From Prosthecobacter sp. (GTDB lineage Bacteria > Verrucomicrobiota > Verrucomicrobiia > Verrucomicrobiales > Verrucomicrobiaceae): a DNA stretch of 19,115 nucleotides. Of the stretch, positions 8,161 through 16,563 are shown piece after piece. Numbering within the stretch: the stretch's first letter is position 1; the number at the start of each line of letters is the position of its first letter. Under the pieces are notes generated by a model. That model was not told the DNA's origin. It searched no databases and was given only the letters and a program-made list of their open reading frames with translations. A program made the position numbers and the translations under genes. The stretch lies in assembly GCA_025869455.1 (NCBI GenBank), contig JAOZVT010000119.1, positions 1-19,115 on the forward strand, written 5' to 3'.

Positions 8161-9567
8161 CTAGGTCATGATGTCCTTCACCACGTGACCGTGCACATCA
8201 GTCAGGCGGAAATCGCGGCCCGCGTAGCGGTAAGTCAGCTTCTCATGATTCAGGCCTAAAAGGTGCAGGATCGTGGCGTGAAAGTCATGGATGTGGACTT
8301 TGTTCTCCGTGGCAAAGTAGCCGTAGTCATCGGTGGCACCATACGCCATGCCGCCCTTCACCCCGCCACCGGCCATCCACATGGTAAAACCTTCGGGATT
8401 GTGGTCACGCCCGTCATTCCCCTGAGCCGTCGGCGTGCGCCCGAACTCCCCGCCCCAAATGACCAAAGTATCCTCCAACAGGCCGCGTGATTTCAGATCA
8501 TGCAGCAAACCAGCGATCGGTTTATCCACCTCCGCAGCATTCTTCGTGTGACCTTTAAAAAGATCCCCATGCTGATCCCACTGCACGTTCGCATCGCTAT
8601 GCGTGACCTGGATAAAACGCACGCCACGCTCCGCAAAACGACGAGCCATCAGACACTGGCGACCAAAGTTCTGCGTGACGGGATCATCCAGACCATAGAG
8701 CTTTTGAGTGGCCTCTGTTTCACCATGGATGTCTTGCAACTCCGGCATGGCCGTTTGCATACGGAAAGCCAGTTCAAAGGAATTGATTCGCGCCTCCAAC
8801 ATCGCATCAGAACCAGCTTCGCCGAGATGGCTTCGATTCATCTGACTGGCCAGGTCTAACTGCAAACGCTGCAAGGAAGGTGACGCTGTGTCACTGTGGA
8901 TATGCTTCACCACCGCCTGCTCAGCAGGCACACTAGCATTGCCCAATGGCGTGCCCTGTGCCCAGGCCGGGAGAAAGGCAGCCCCCCAGTTATTCACGCC
9001 ACCATGAGCCAAGGTGGGGCAGATGGTTACAAACGCTGGCAGGTCAGAGTTTTCAGTGCCCAAGCCATAACTCACCCAGGCCCCCAGGCTAGGACGCACA
9101 AAGGTATCACTCCCCGTATGCAGCTTGAGCAAGGCTCCGCCATGCGCGGGATTGGTGCCATGCAAGGAGCGCATGATGCACAGATCGTCCACGCACTTGG
9201 CCACATGAGGGAAGAGGTCACTCACTGGCAGACCACTTTCACCATACTGACGGAACTTCCATGGAGACTTCAGCAGCGTACTGGTTTTCGCAAACGTCAC
9301 TCGCGGCAGCGCAAAGGGCAGCGGCTTACCATGATCACGATCCAATAGAGGTTTCGGATCAAAGGTATCCACATGCGAAGGCCCACCTTTCATGAACAGA
9401 AAGATCACCCGCTTGGCCCGTGCCGGGAAATGTGGATTCTTCGCGGCCAGTGGATTTTCCGCCTCCGCTGCGCTCAAGAGTCCCTGCAAGGCTAAGCCGC
9501 CAAAGCCTGCGGCCGAGCGCTGAAGCAGTGAGCGGCGACTGAAGCGATTTTCAAAAGCGGGTGCCAT
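8161..9567 (-). CDS. DUF1501 protein, Tat-exported, alkaline-phosphatase-like
   Basis: This encodes a 468-residue DUF1501 protein, a family abundant in Planctomycetota and Verrucomicrobiota and related to sulfatases and alkaline phosphatases; no activity is assigned with confidence. The N-terminus MAPAFENRFSRRSLLQRSA carries a twin-arginine motif (SRRSLLQ, residues 10-16) followed by a hydrophobic stretch (GFGGLALQGLLSAAEA), so the protein is probably exported folded. Family blocks include FMKGGPSHVDTFDPKP, GTNPAHGGALL, WGGEFGRTP and GRDHNPEGF. The ATG at 9567 places the twin-arginine motif correctly. An in-frame start at 9648 would add 27 unsuitable residues and run into the divergent moaC region. 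These genes usually sit next to a DUF1549/DUF1553 partner, and none is present here. The stop lies 14 bp from the end of the convergent PEP-CTERM gene. Confidence 0.92.
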   Translation of the reverse strand: MAPAFENRFSRRSLLQRSAAGFGGLALQGLLSAAEAENPLAAKNPHFPARAKRVIFLFMKGGPSHVDTFDPKPLLDRDHGKPLPFALPRVTFAKTSTLLKSPWKFRQYGESGLPVSDLFPHVAKCVDDLCIMRSLHGTNPAHGGALLKLHTGSDTFVRPSLGAWVSYGLGTENSDLPAFVTICPTLAHGGVNNWGAAFLPAWAQGTPLGNASVPAEQAVVKHIHSDTASPSLQRLQLDLASQMNRSHLGEAGSDAMLEARINSFELAFRMQTAMPELQDIHGETEATQKLYGLDDPVTQNFGRQCLMARRFAERGVRFIQVTHSDANVQWDQHGDLFKGHTKNAAEVDKPIAGLLHDLKSRGLLEDTLVIWGGEFGRTPTAQGNDGRDHNPEGFTMWMAGGGVKGGMAYGATDDYGYFATENKVHIHDFHATILHLLGLNHEKLTYRYAGRDFRLTDVHGHVVKDIMT

Positions 9568-9654
9568 GATAAGCACAATACGCACCTGATTGCCCCCATT
9601 TATCCGACTAGACTTCCATTTGAGCAGATGGCCAAAACTCGCCATCATCTCCCC

Positions 9655-10110
9655 ATGTCATCTCTCACACACCTGGACCAAGCTGGAAAAGCCAGCATGG
9701 TGGATATTTCCGATAAAATTCCCTGCCTGCGCGAAGCCATCGCCGAAGGCAAAATCCTGCTGACCCCAGAGACGCTGACGCTGATCCAGGAGAATGGCCA
9801 CAAAAAGGGAGATGTCTTGGCCGTGGCACGCATTGCCGCGATTCAGGCGGCTAAGCTGACTCAAAATCTCATTCCTCTGTGTCATCAAATTCCCTTGAGC
9901 AAAGTGGCCGTGCATTTTGAGCTTCAGTCCGACGGCGTCCAAATCACCGCCACGGTTAAAACCACCGCCGCCACAGGCGTGGAAATGGAGGCGCTCACCG
10001 CTGTCAGCATTGCCGCGCTCACCATCTATGACATGTGCAAAGCGGTGGACAAGACTATGCAGATAACAGACATCCGTCTCCTTTCTAAAACCAAAACTCC
10101 CCTCTCCTAA
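9655..10110 (+). CDS. moaC: cyclic pyranopterin monophosphate synthase MoaC
   Basis: MoaC converts 3',8-cyclo-7,8-dihydro-GTP to cyclic pyranopterin monophosphate, an early step of molybdenum cofactor synthesis in the cytoplasm. The 151-residue product matches the family in length and motif order: LTHLDQAGKASMVDIS at the N-terminus, LIPLCHQIPLSK in the middle, and GVEMEALTAVSIAALTIYD then MCKAVDK near 108-133. The conserved Asp126 and Lys129 in YDMCKA match the catalytic Asp128/Lys131 of the E. coli enzyme by eye alignment, and Lys51 aligns with its Lys51. MSSLTHLD is the usual MoaC start, so base 9655 is preferred over an in-frame ATG at 9628. The gene is divergent from DUF1501 (88 bp apart) and followed after 5 bp by mogA. 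MoaA is not in the window. Confidence 0.97.
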   Translation: MSSLTHLDQAGKASMVDISDKIPCLREAIAEGKILLTPETLTLIQENGHKKGDVLAVARIAAIQAAKLTQNLIPLCHQIPLSKVAVHFELQSDGVQITATVKTTAATGVEMEALTAVSIAALTIYDMCKAVDKTMQITDIRLLSKTKTPLS

Positions 10111-10115
10111 AACCC

Positions 10116-10607
10116 ATGTCACCCGCTCCCATCCCCGTCGGAATCATCACCGTTTCAGATCGCGCCAGCCAAGGCATCTATGAAGATCTCGGCGGTCCGG
10201 CCCTCCATCAAGCGGCCAAAGGCTACGGTTGGCAGATCCTCGGAGAAGTCATCGTGCCGGATGACCTGGAACGCATTCAATCCGCTATCAGTTCGCTTAT
10301 TTCCCAAGGCTGCGGCCTCATTCTCACCACCGGTGGAACGGGCGTGGATGTGCGGGATGTCACCCCGGAAGCCATTCGGGGCATCATGCGTGTGGAAATC
10401 CCAGGCTTTGGCGAACTCATGCGGATGCGCTCGGTGGAAATCACTCCCAATGCCATCCTCAGCCGCAGCCTCGCCGCCATCGTGGATCGCGCGCTTGTCA
10501 TCGCCCTGCCGGGCAAACCACAGGGAGCGGTGGAATGCCTCAGTTTTGTGTTAGGGGCCATCCCGCATGCGGTGAAACTGGCCCAGCGCGTGCCCACCAG
10601 TTGCTGA
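10116..10607 (+). CDS. mogA: molybdopterin adenylyltransferase, MogA/MoaB family
   Basis: This family adenylates molybdopterin (MPT + ATP to MPT-AMP) before molybdate insertion. The 163-residue protein has the MogA-type motifs: GIITVSDRASQGIYEDLGG at the N-terminus, TTGGTGVDVRDVTPEA at 71-86 including the conserved Asp81 of the molybdopterin-binding fold, IPGFGELMRM at 95-104, and LPGKPQGAVECL at 131-142. It starts 5 bp after the moaC stop, so the two are surely co-transcribed. The symbol is an assignment between the close relatives mogA and moaB. The IPGFGE motif and the single-domain form fit both, and MogA is favoured because of the ITVSDR...Y-E-D motif. A terminator-like hairpin follows at 10623. 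Confidence 0.9.
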   Translation: MSPAPIPVGIITVSDRASQGIYEDLGGPALHQAAKGYGWQILGEVIVPDDLERIQSAISSLISQGCGLILTTGGTGVDVRDVTPEAIRGIMRVEIPGFGELMRMRSVEITPNAILSRSLAAIVDRALVIALPGKPQGAVECLSFVLGAIPHAVKLAQRVPTSC

Positions 10608-10619
10608 GCATCTCCACAT

Positions 10620-10653
10620 AAAAAATCCCGCCGACTCAGAGCCGACGGGATTT
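10620..10653 (-). terminator. terminator between mogA and icd, mainly serving icd
   Basis: An inverted repeat pairs AAATCCCG (10623-10630) with CGGGATTT (10646-10653), plus an internal CG pair after a C/A mismatch, around a loop near 10634-10642. Read on the - strand, the hairpin is followed by a six-T run (complement of 10620-10625), as expected for icd, whose stop is 26 bp away. On the + strand the trailing bases are only TTTCATAG, so termination after mogA would be weaker. Confidence 0.75.
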
Positions 10654-10678
10654 CATAGAGTTGGTTAAACCCAACAGA

Positions 10679-12904
10679 CTACACCTTGGCCAAAATGGCA
10701 TTCAGTGTCGCACTTGGGCGCAGCGCGGCAGAGGCCAGGGCATCATTCGGTTTGTAATAACCGCCGATGTCCACAGACTTGCCCTGAACGGCCAAAAGCT
10801 CAGCCACGATCTTCGCTTCATTCGCGATGAGCTCTTCAGCAATAGGTTTGAACTGAGCCTGCAATTCAGCATCACCCGTTTGCGCAGCCAAGGCCTGTGC
10901 CCAGTAGAGCGCCAGGTAGAAGTGACTGCCACGGTTATCAATGGTGCCGAGTTTACGCCCTGGTGAGCGGTCATGTGCCAGGAATTCACCCGTTGCTGCA
11001 TCCAGCGTATCCGCCAGAATCTTAGCCTTCGGGTTTTTGCAGGTTTCACTGAGATGCTCCAGGGAAACGGCCAAGGCCAGGAACTCACCCAGAGAATCCC
11101 AGCGCAGGTAGTTTTCTTCCACGAACTGCTGGACGTGTTTCGGCGCAGAGCCACCAGCACCCGTTTCAAAAAGACCACCGCCATTCATCAACGGCACAAT
11201 GGAAAGCATCTTGGCACTGGTTCCCAGTTCGAGAATCGGGAAAAGATCCGTCAGGTAATCACGCAGGACGTTGCCAGTCACAGAGATGGTCTCCTCACCT
11301 TTCACAATGCGTTCCAGACTGAACAGGCAGGCTTCCGCAGGTGGGAGGATACGGATGTCCAGCCCCGTGGTGTCGTGATCCGCCAGATAGGTCTTCACCT
11401 TGGCGATGATCTGCGCATCATGAGCGCGATTTTCGTCCAGCCAGAAGATGGCAGGAGAGCCTGTGGCACGAGCGCGATTCACGGCCAGCTTGACCCAATC
11501 CTGCACCGGAGCGTCCTTCGTCTGGCAGGCACGCCAGATGTCACCAGCCTCGACACTGTGCTCAAACAGCACTTTGCCAGCACTGTCCGTGACACGGACG
11601 GTGCCATCAGCAGGGATTTCAAAGGTCTTGTTATGGGAACCGTACTCTTCCGCCGCCTGGGCCATCAAGCCCACGTTTGGCACGGTGCCCATGGTCTTAG
11701 GATCAAGAGCGCCGTTCTTTTTGCAGAAATCAATGACCGTCTGGTACACACCAGCATAGCAACTGTCAGGGATCACGGCCAGCGTGTCCTGCTGTTTACC
11801 AGCGGTATTCCACATCTGACCAGAGGTGCGGATCATGGCCGGCATGGAGGCATCCACGATCACGTCGCTCGGAACGTGCAGGTTGGTGATGCCCTTGTCA
11901 CTGTTCACCATGGCAATGGCTGGGCCGTTGGCATAGACAGCCTGGATATCAGATTCGATCTCCGCCTTCTTCTCAGCAGGCAGCTTATCCAGTTTGGCGA
12001 TCAGGTCACCAAAGCCATTGTTAAAGTCCACGCCCAGTTCAGCCAGTGCATCAGCGTGCTTACTCACCACGTCTTTGAAAAACACCCGCACGGCATGACC
12101 AAAAATGATCGGGTCACTGACCTTCATCATGGTCGCTTTCATGTGCAGAGAGAAAAGCACCCCGTCAGCCTTGGCCTTGGCAATTTGCTGCTCCAAGAAA
12201 GCCACCAGTGCTTTTTTGCTGATGAACGTGCCATCCAGGATTTCGCCCGCTTTCAGGGGTGTGCTGGCCTTTAGCACCTTCGTGCTGCCATCCTTCCCAA
12301 TGAACTCGATCTTCGCATCTGTGGCCTCTGAAACCACTACCGACTTCTCATTGGAAAAGAAGTCCTCTTTCCCCATGGTGCCTACACTGGTCTTAGAATC
12401 CGGTGACCATTTGCCCATGGAGTGGGGGTTCTTCCGGGCATATTCCTTCACCGCTTTCGGCGCACGGCGGTCAGAATTCCCCTCACGCAGCACAGGATTC
12501 ACCGCGCTGCCCATGACTTTGGCATAGCGGGCTTTGATTTCCTTATCCGCATCCGTCTGGGGATTTTCAGGGTAGTTTGGCAAAGCGTAACCTTGGCTCT
12601 GGAGTTCTGCCACGGCAGTTTTCAACTGCGGGACAGAAGCAGAAACGTTCGGCAGTTTGATGATATTTGCCTCAGGCTTCACGCAAAGTTTGCCCAAATA
12701 GGCCAACTCATCTTCGATACGCTGTTCTTCCGTCAGAAAATCAGGGAAATTGGCAATGATTCGACCCGCCAATGAAATATCACGCGTCTCCACCGCAATA
12801 CCGGAGGATTGGGTAAAGGCCTCAACAATCGGCAAAAGTGAATAAGTGGCGAGAGCGGGAGCTTCGTCGGTCTTCGTGTAGATGATGGTTGGCTTGTCGG
12901 ACAT
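10679..12904 (-). CDS. icd: NADP-dependent isocitrate dehydrogenase, monomeric type
   Basis: This enzyme oxidises isocitrate to 2-oxoglutarate and CO2 with NADP+ in the TCA cycle. At 741 residues from the ATG at 12904 (MSDKPTIIYTKTDEAP, matching the start of known monomeric enzymes), it belongs to the monomeric IDH class, not the dimeric ~420-residue class. I recognise near-identity by memory to the Azotobacter vinelandii enzyme in many blocks: EAPALATYSLLPI, GIAVETRDISLAGR, REGNSDRRAP for substrate binding, KATMMKVSDPI, HVPSDVIVDASMPA for substrate and metal binding, TGNVLRDYLTDLFPI, and ETGAGGSAPKHVQQF. An in-frame start at 12919 adds only five residues. The gene is alone on its strand, convergent with mogA and divergent from the sensory operon (204 bp apart). 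I saw no break or frameshift. Confidence 0.98.
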   Translation of the reverse strand: MSDKPTIIYTKTDEAPALATYSLLPIVEAFTQSSGIAVETRDISLAGRIIANFPDFLTEEQRIEDELAYLGKLCVKPEANIIKLPNVSASVPQLKTAVAELQSQGYALPNYPENPQTDADKEIKARYAKVMGSAVNPVLREGNSDRRAPKAVKEYARKNPHSMGKWSPDSKTSVGTMGKEDFFSNEKSVVVSEATDAKIEFIGKDGSTKVLKASTPLKAGEILDGTFISKKALVAFLEQQIAKAKADGVLFSLHMKATMMKVSDPIIFGHAVRVFFKDVVSKHADALAELGVDFNNGFGDLIAKLDKLPAEKKAEIESDIQAVYANGPAIAMVNSDKGITNLHVPSDVIVDASMPAMIRTSGQMWNTAGKQQDTLAVIPDSCYAGVYQTVIDFCKKNGALDPKTMGTVPNVGLMAQAAEEYGSHNKTFEIPADGTVRVTDSAGKVLFEHSVEAGDIWRACQTKDAPVQDWVKLAVNRARATGSPAIFWLDENRAHDAQIIAKVKTYLADHDTTGLDIRILPPAEACLFSLERIVKGEETISVTGNVLRDYLTDLFPILELGTSAKMLSIVPLMNGGGLFETGAGGSAPKHVQQFVEENYLRWDSLGEFLALAVSLEHLSETCKNPKAKILADTLDAATGEFLAHDRSPGRKLGTIDNRGSHFYLALYWAQALAAQTGDAELQAQFKPIAEELIANEAKIVAELLAVQGKSVDIGGYYKPNDALASAALRPSATLNAILAKV

Positions 12905-13108
12905 ATCTTGGGATAACAATGGGGTGCTCAGAACTAAACTCGCCAGCCTCGCTTCGCAACGATCAAGGTGGACAAGAGCTGTGGGAATGCCCTCTCCAGC
13001 AATAAATCTTCCATTTTGGGAGTCATCTAGACTAAGTGAACTCTTTGCATTGCATTGAAGCTCAACTTTCGGGCCTACTTGGGAAGATTCTGTTAACCTG
13101 CATTTACT

Positions 13109-14095
13109 ATGTCAAAAGTTGGTTCGCGCTTCGGCGCTATCTCTGTTGCGGTTTCTGGCCTCCTGCTCTGCGGCTTGGCCTTGGTTTGGCCTGAACCTAA
13201 GGAACACCGTCCCTTTGCTCTGGCCGTCGGGGTATGGCCCGGAATGGAAACTTTAACCTTGGCTAGAGAAAGCGGTGTACTGGCAGAGCAAGACGTCAAC
13301 TTCGTTGAGCTCTCCTGGACTTCCGCCAAGATGATGGCTTTTGAAAACCGCGTGGTGGATGGAGCCGTCGTCACCCTAGATGAGATGCTGAGGCTCAAAG
13401 GCGGTGGACATAACATCAAGGCTGTCCTCGTCATGGGAGCCTCCAAAGGAGGCGATGCCATCTTAGCCCATCCAGCCATTAAAACACTGGCCGATCTGAA
13501 AGGCAAACGTGTGGGCGTGGAACTACGTGCCTGCGGAGAGTACTTTCTAACTCAGGCCCTCCATACGGTGGAAATGACCTTGGAGGATGTCGAGATCGTG
13601 CCGCTGAATTTGGCAGAAGCCGAAAATGCCTACGAACAGCACGAGCTGGACGCCGTCGTCACTATGGACCCTGGGCAGACGCGACTGATTGAAAAAGGCG
13701 CGCATTCATTGTTTGATTCAAACCAAATCCCCCGGACGCTCTACCGTGTGTTGGTAGTTCGAGAAGATTTCTTGAAGGATCGGGAAGCGACCCTGCGCAG
13801 CTTGGTTCAAGCTCATTTCAATGCCCTGCCAGCGCTGCAATCCGGACACACAGAAGAAGGCATGGCCGCCGTGCTCCGCCGAGAGGGACTGACCCGCAAA
13901 CAATTCTCCGCAGCTCTGGAAAAGATTGAGGAGTATTCACAAGAAGAAAACTTAACACTCTTGAGTCCAGGGCCTGAAGGTCTGGAGCCGATATTGAAGA
14001 AAATGGCGAGCTTCATGAAATATGAAGGTTTTCTGGACTCGGATGAAACTTGGCAAGGACTGCTGGATAACAGCCTGGTGAAAGGAGATCTCTAA
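13109..14095 (+). CDS. orphan solute-binding protein, NMT1/THI5-NrtA/TauA-like
   Basis: This encodes a 328-residue protein with the fold of ABC solute-binding proteins of the NMT1/SsuA/NrtA group, whose known ligands include nitrate, taurine, alkanesulfonates and pyrimidine precursors. Visible blocks are VGVWPGMETLTLARESGVL near 40-58, the hinge-like EN-RVVDGAVVTLDEML at 79-94, LADLKGKRVGVELRACGEYF at 128-147 and YEQHELDAVVTMDPGQTRL at 175-193, followed by a C-terminal helical lobe. The N-terminus has one hydrophobic segment (ISVAVSGLLLCGLALVW) without a clear cleavage site or canonical lipobox, so it may stay anchored to the membrane facing the periplasm. No permease or ATPase accompanies it. 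It overlaps the kinase gene by 1 bp (TAATG) and is therefore a probable sensory subunit. Ligand unknown. Confidence 0.85.
   Translation: MSKVGSRFGAISVAVSGLLLCGLALVWPEPKEHRPFALAVGVWPGMETLTLARESGVLAEQDVNFVELSWTSAKMMAFENRVVDGAVVTLDEMLRLKGGGHNIKAVLVMGASKGGDAILAHPAIKTLADLKGKRVGVELRACGEYFLTQALHTVEMTLEDVEIVPLNLAEAENAYEQHELDAVVTMDPGQTRLIEKGAHSLFDSNQIPRTLYRVLVVREDFLKDREATLRSLVQAHFNALPALQSGHTEEGMAAVLRREGLTRKQFSAALEKIEEYSQEENLTLLSPGPEGLEPILKKMASFMKYEGFLDSDETWQGLLDNSLVKGDL
14082..14087 (+). promoter_or_regulatory. Shine-Dalgarno site for the histidine kinase
   Basis: AAGGAG lies inside the last codons of the binding-protein gene, 7 nt before the kinase ATG at 14095. It is one of few clear ribosome binding sites in the window. 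With the TAATG overlap it fixes the kinase start and argues for translational coupling. Confidence 0.8.
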
Positions 14096-15858
14096 TGCGC
14101 TTTCGAACCCTACAATTTCGTCTTTCGGCACTCGTTTTCGCATTCGGGATCTTCATGATCACGATTAGTTTCACACGTCAATATTTCCGCGATGGCACGG
14201 CCCAGCTCACCCAAATGCGGCTGAATGCCTACAGTGAAGGCTCACGTCTTTCCGGCTTGGCACAACACTTCCTGCGACGCGATCTTCCACAGTCGGCTGA
14301 CTTAGTCGTGAGCTATGCTTCGGTAGATCCAAACCTTTTGCACGCGGTCATCTGCGATGGCGGAGACATCGTCCGCCATGCGACAGAGCAGCAATGGCGT
14401 GGTCTTGATTTACGCGAAACTCCAGTCGCGTCGGCCCTTCCTTTCATAGCCCAAGCACGCCAGCAAATGGAGGGGCGCATCAACGAAAGCGCAGATGAAA
14501 AACGCATGATCGCCGTCTTCCCTTTTTGGGATGTGGCTAGAAAAATGACCAAAGGAACGGTCATCCTTGAGTATGATCTTAGCGGTGCCATGCTGGCTTC
14601 AAAAAACCGCGTACTCTACGACTCAGTCGCAGAAGCTTGCGCCTTATTTGGTGGCTGCCTGCTCCTCTGGGCCTTGCTCCAGATCATGGTCACAGAACGC
14701 GTGACCAAAATCGTTGAACAAACGCAAAACATCAATTGGGACACCGAAATCCCCAATCCCATCGAAGGTCCAGATGAACTGGCCACCGTGTCTGTAAGCT
14801 TTGCCAAGACGCTCCGCCGTCTGCGAGCTACGGAACAGCGATTCCGCCACATTGCCTCCAGCATGCGGGACATTTTTTGGGTAGCCTCGGCCCAAAAAGA
14901 AGAACCCGTTTACGTCAATCCGGCCTACGAAGAATTTTGGGGACAAAGTGGAGATCGGCTTGTCAAACATCGCTGGGAATGGCTGCGCAACGTCGCGAAA
15001 GAAGACCGCCATAAAATTCTGGAAATGCTGAGGCAACTGAGGAACCAACCTGGAGAAACCGACATGGAAATCCGGATTGAGAGGCCTGAGGGTCTGCAAT
15101 GGATGAATTGCCGAAGTTTCTCCGTCCAGAAACCTGGGGATGTTCCAGGAGCCCTGCAAGTGGTGGGTGTCATGACGGACATCACGGAACGCAAAAAACT
15201 GGAGCGCCAGTTGATTGAAGTCGCAGAGCAAGAAAGGCGGCGAATCGGGCAAGATCTCCATGACGATATCTGTCAGCGATTGGCCGCAGCTCACCTGAAG
15301 ACTGGCATTTTGCAGACCATTCTCGCCAGGGCTTCGCTCCCGCAGGCTCAAGTGGCCTCTGACATCGAAAGAGAACTGGCGGAGGCTACCGACATCGCAC
15401 GCCGCTTTGCCAAAGGACTGGCCCCCGTCGCAGTAGGAACCGGGGCACTACCGCAAGCCCTGACTGATTTGGCCACTTTTCTGCAACGTGCCTTCAACAT
15501 TCGTTGCACATCCTCCTGTGACCCTGTCGAAGGTCTTGTGGAGGCGGAAGCCGCTGCTCAAATTTATCGAATCGCTCAGGAATTGGCCACCAATGCAGCG
15601 AAACACTCCAAAGGAACCTGGATTGAAATCAGCTTGGCCCAAGGTCAAGACTGTCTTTACTTGGAGGTTTCTCATGATGGTGCTACCTTTAAACCAAGTG
15701 CGCAGCCCAAATCACGCGGCATGGGCATTTTCATTGTACAACAGCGCGTAGATGCTCTCGAAGCGTCTCTTTCATTCCAGCCCCGCCCTGGCGCAGATGG
15801 TACCATCGCCACCTGCGAAATTCCTATTTTAGAAAACACCCTGCCGACCGCCGACTAA
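14095..15858 (+). CDS. PAS-containing sensor histidine kinase, NarX/UhpB (HisKA_3) type
   Basis: This encodes a 587-residue membrane sensor kinase. TM1 is at about residues 8-26 (FRLSALVFAFGIFMITISF). A sensor region at about 30-175 probably faces the periplasm. TM2 is at about 177-197 (ACALFGGCLLLWALL). A HAMP-like linker spans about 198-243 and a PAS domain about 245-365 (EQRFRHIASSMRDIFW to VVGVMTDITERKKLE). The HisKA_3 dimerisation helix carries the phosphoacceptor His389 in ERRRIGQDLHDDICQRLA. The HATPase domain has the N-box LATNAAKHSKG near 498-507, a D-x-G-like HDG at 527-529 and a G-box SRGMGIFIVQQRVDAL near 540-555. It is co-transcribed with the binding protein and with the response regulator 3 bp downstream. 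Its periplasmic domain is the natural docking partner for the binding protein. Ligand unknown. Confidence 0.95.
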   Translation: MRFRTLQFRLSALVFAFGIFMITISFTRQYFRDGTAQLTQMRLNAYSEGSRLSGLAQHFLRRDLPQSADLVVSYASVDPNLLHAVICDGGDIVRHATEQQWRGLDLRETPVASALPFIAQARQQMEGRINESADEKRMIAVFPFWDVARKMTKGTVILEYDLSGAMLASKNRVLYDSVAEACALFGGCLLLWALLQIMVTERVTKIVEQTQNINWDTEIPNPIEGPDELATVSVSFAKTLRRLRATEQRFRHIASSMRDIFWVASAQKEEPVYVNPAYEEFWGQSGDRLVKHRWEWLRNVAKEDRHKILEMLRQLRNQPGETDMEIRIERPEGLQWMNCRSFSVQKPGDVPGALQVVGVMTDITERKKLERQLIEVAEQERRRIGQDLHDDICQRLAAAHLKTGILQTILARASLPQAQVASDIERELAEATDIARRFAKGLAPVAVGTGALPQALTDLATFLQRAFNIRCTSSCDPVEGLVEAEAAAQIYRIAQELATNAAKHSKGTWIEISLAQGQDCLYLEVSHDGATFKPSAQPKSRGMGIFIVQQRVDALEASLSFQPRPGADGTIATCEIPILENTLPTAD

Positions 15859-15861
15859 CCT

Positions 15862-16563
15862 ATGAATAAACATACCCCACCTTCAGTACCCAGCACTCCA
15901 ACCCCCAAGAAACGTGTCGCCATTGTCGATGACCACACCATGATGCGCGGGGGCATGAAGGCCTTCATCGAAAGTCTTCCCGACTTCGATTGCTGCTGGA
16001 CCGCTGGGGATGCCCGTGAAGCCATGACCCTGGTCGAATCTGACCTCCCAGATATCCTCCTCATGGACATCACTCTTCCAGATCGTAACGGCATTGAAGT
16101 GGTGAAGGACATTCATGCTCTCCATTCAGATCTGCCTATCCTCATGATGTCCATGCATGATGAGGCCTACTACGCTCTGCGTGCTCTCAAAGCTGGAGCC
16201 AAGGGCTACATGATGAAAAACATCTCCTATGACATCTATGAGCGTGCCCTGAGGCGTGTCGCTGAAGGTGGCACTTGGCTCAGTGAAGCCATGTCGGAAC
16301 AAATGATCCAGGTTTACACCAGCGGCACCCGCAGGGATGGTGAAGATGGGCTGGATGTGCTCACAGACCGAGAATTTGAAGTCTTCCAATTGATCGGTGA
16401 GGGCAAAAGCACTCATGATGTCGCGGAGGCATTGCACATCAGCACCAAGACCGTAGATGTGCATCGGTCTAACATTCGTTCCAAATTAAAGATGGAGGAT
16501 GGGTCTGCTGTGGTCCGTTTTGCCATCCGCTGGATCGAATCCCGCCGGGCGGTGTCGCAGTAA
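15862..16563 (+). CDS. NarL/FixJ-type response regulator
   Basis: This encodes a 233-residue two-domain regulator. The N-terminal receiver domain has the acidic pair Asp23-Asp24 (VAIVDDH), the phosphoacceptor Asp69 (ILLMDITLPDRNG), Ser97 (MMSMHDE) and the conserved Lys119 (AGAKGYMMKN). The C-terminal LuxR-type helix-turn-helix is at about 165-213: LTDREFEVFQLIGEGKST, then VAEALHISTKTVDVHRSNIRSKL. It starts 3 bp after the kinase stop and is the cognate partner of that NarX-type kinase. The extra N-terminal segment of 16 residues (MNKHTPPSVPSTPTPK) is Pro/Thr-rich and unusual but plausible. Its targets are unknown. The nearest downstream gene is the beta-strand-repeat protein, which it might regulate. 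Confidence 0.96.
   Translation: MNKHTPPSVPSTPTPKKRVAIVDDHTMMRGGMKAFIESLPDFDCCWTAGDAREAMTLVESDLPDILLMDITLPDRNGIEVVKDIHALHSDLPILMMSMHDEAYYALRALKAGAKGYMMKNISYDIYERALRRVAEGGTWLSEAMSEQMIQVYTSGTRRDGEDGLDVLTDREFEVFQLIGEGKSTHDVAEALHISTKTVDVHRSNIRSKLKMEDGSAVVRFAIRWIESRRAVSQ

Noticed and set aside
10973..12274. Plus-strand 433-residue open frame
   Set aside because: It is fully antisense to the strongly supported isocitrate dehydrogenase gene, and its translation has no recognisable motifs. Long antisense frames are common opposite GC-biased coding sequence.
13079..13108. TTGGGA and TTTACT pair before the sensory operon
   Set aside because: The -10-like box abuts the ATG, so a transcript would begin inside the gene.
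14644..15351. Minus-strand 235-residue open frame
   Set aside because: It is antisense to the histidine kinase and has no recognisable motifs.
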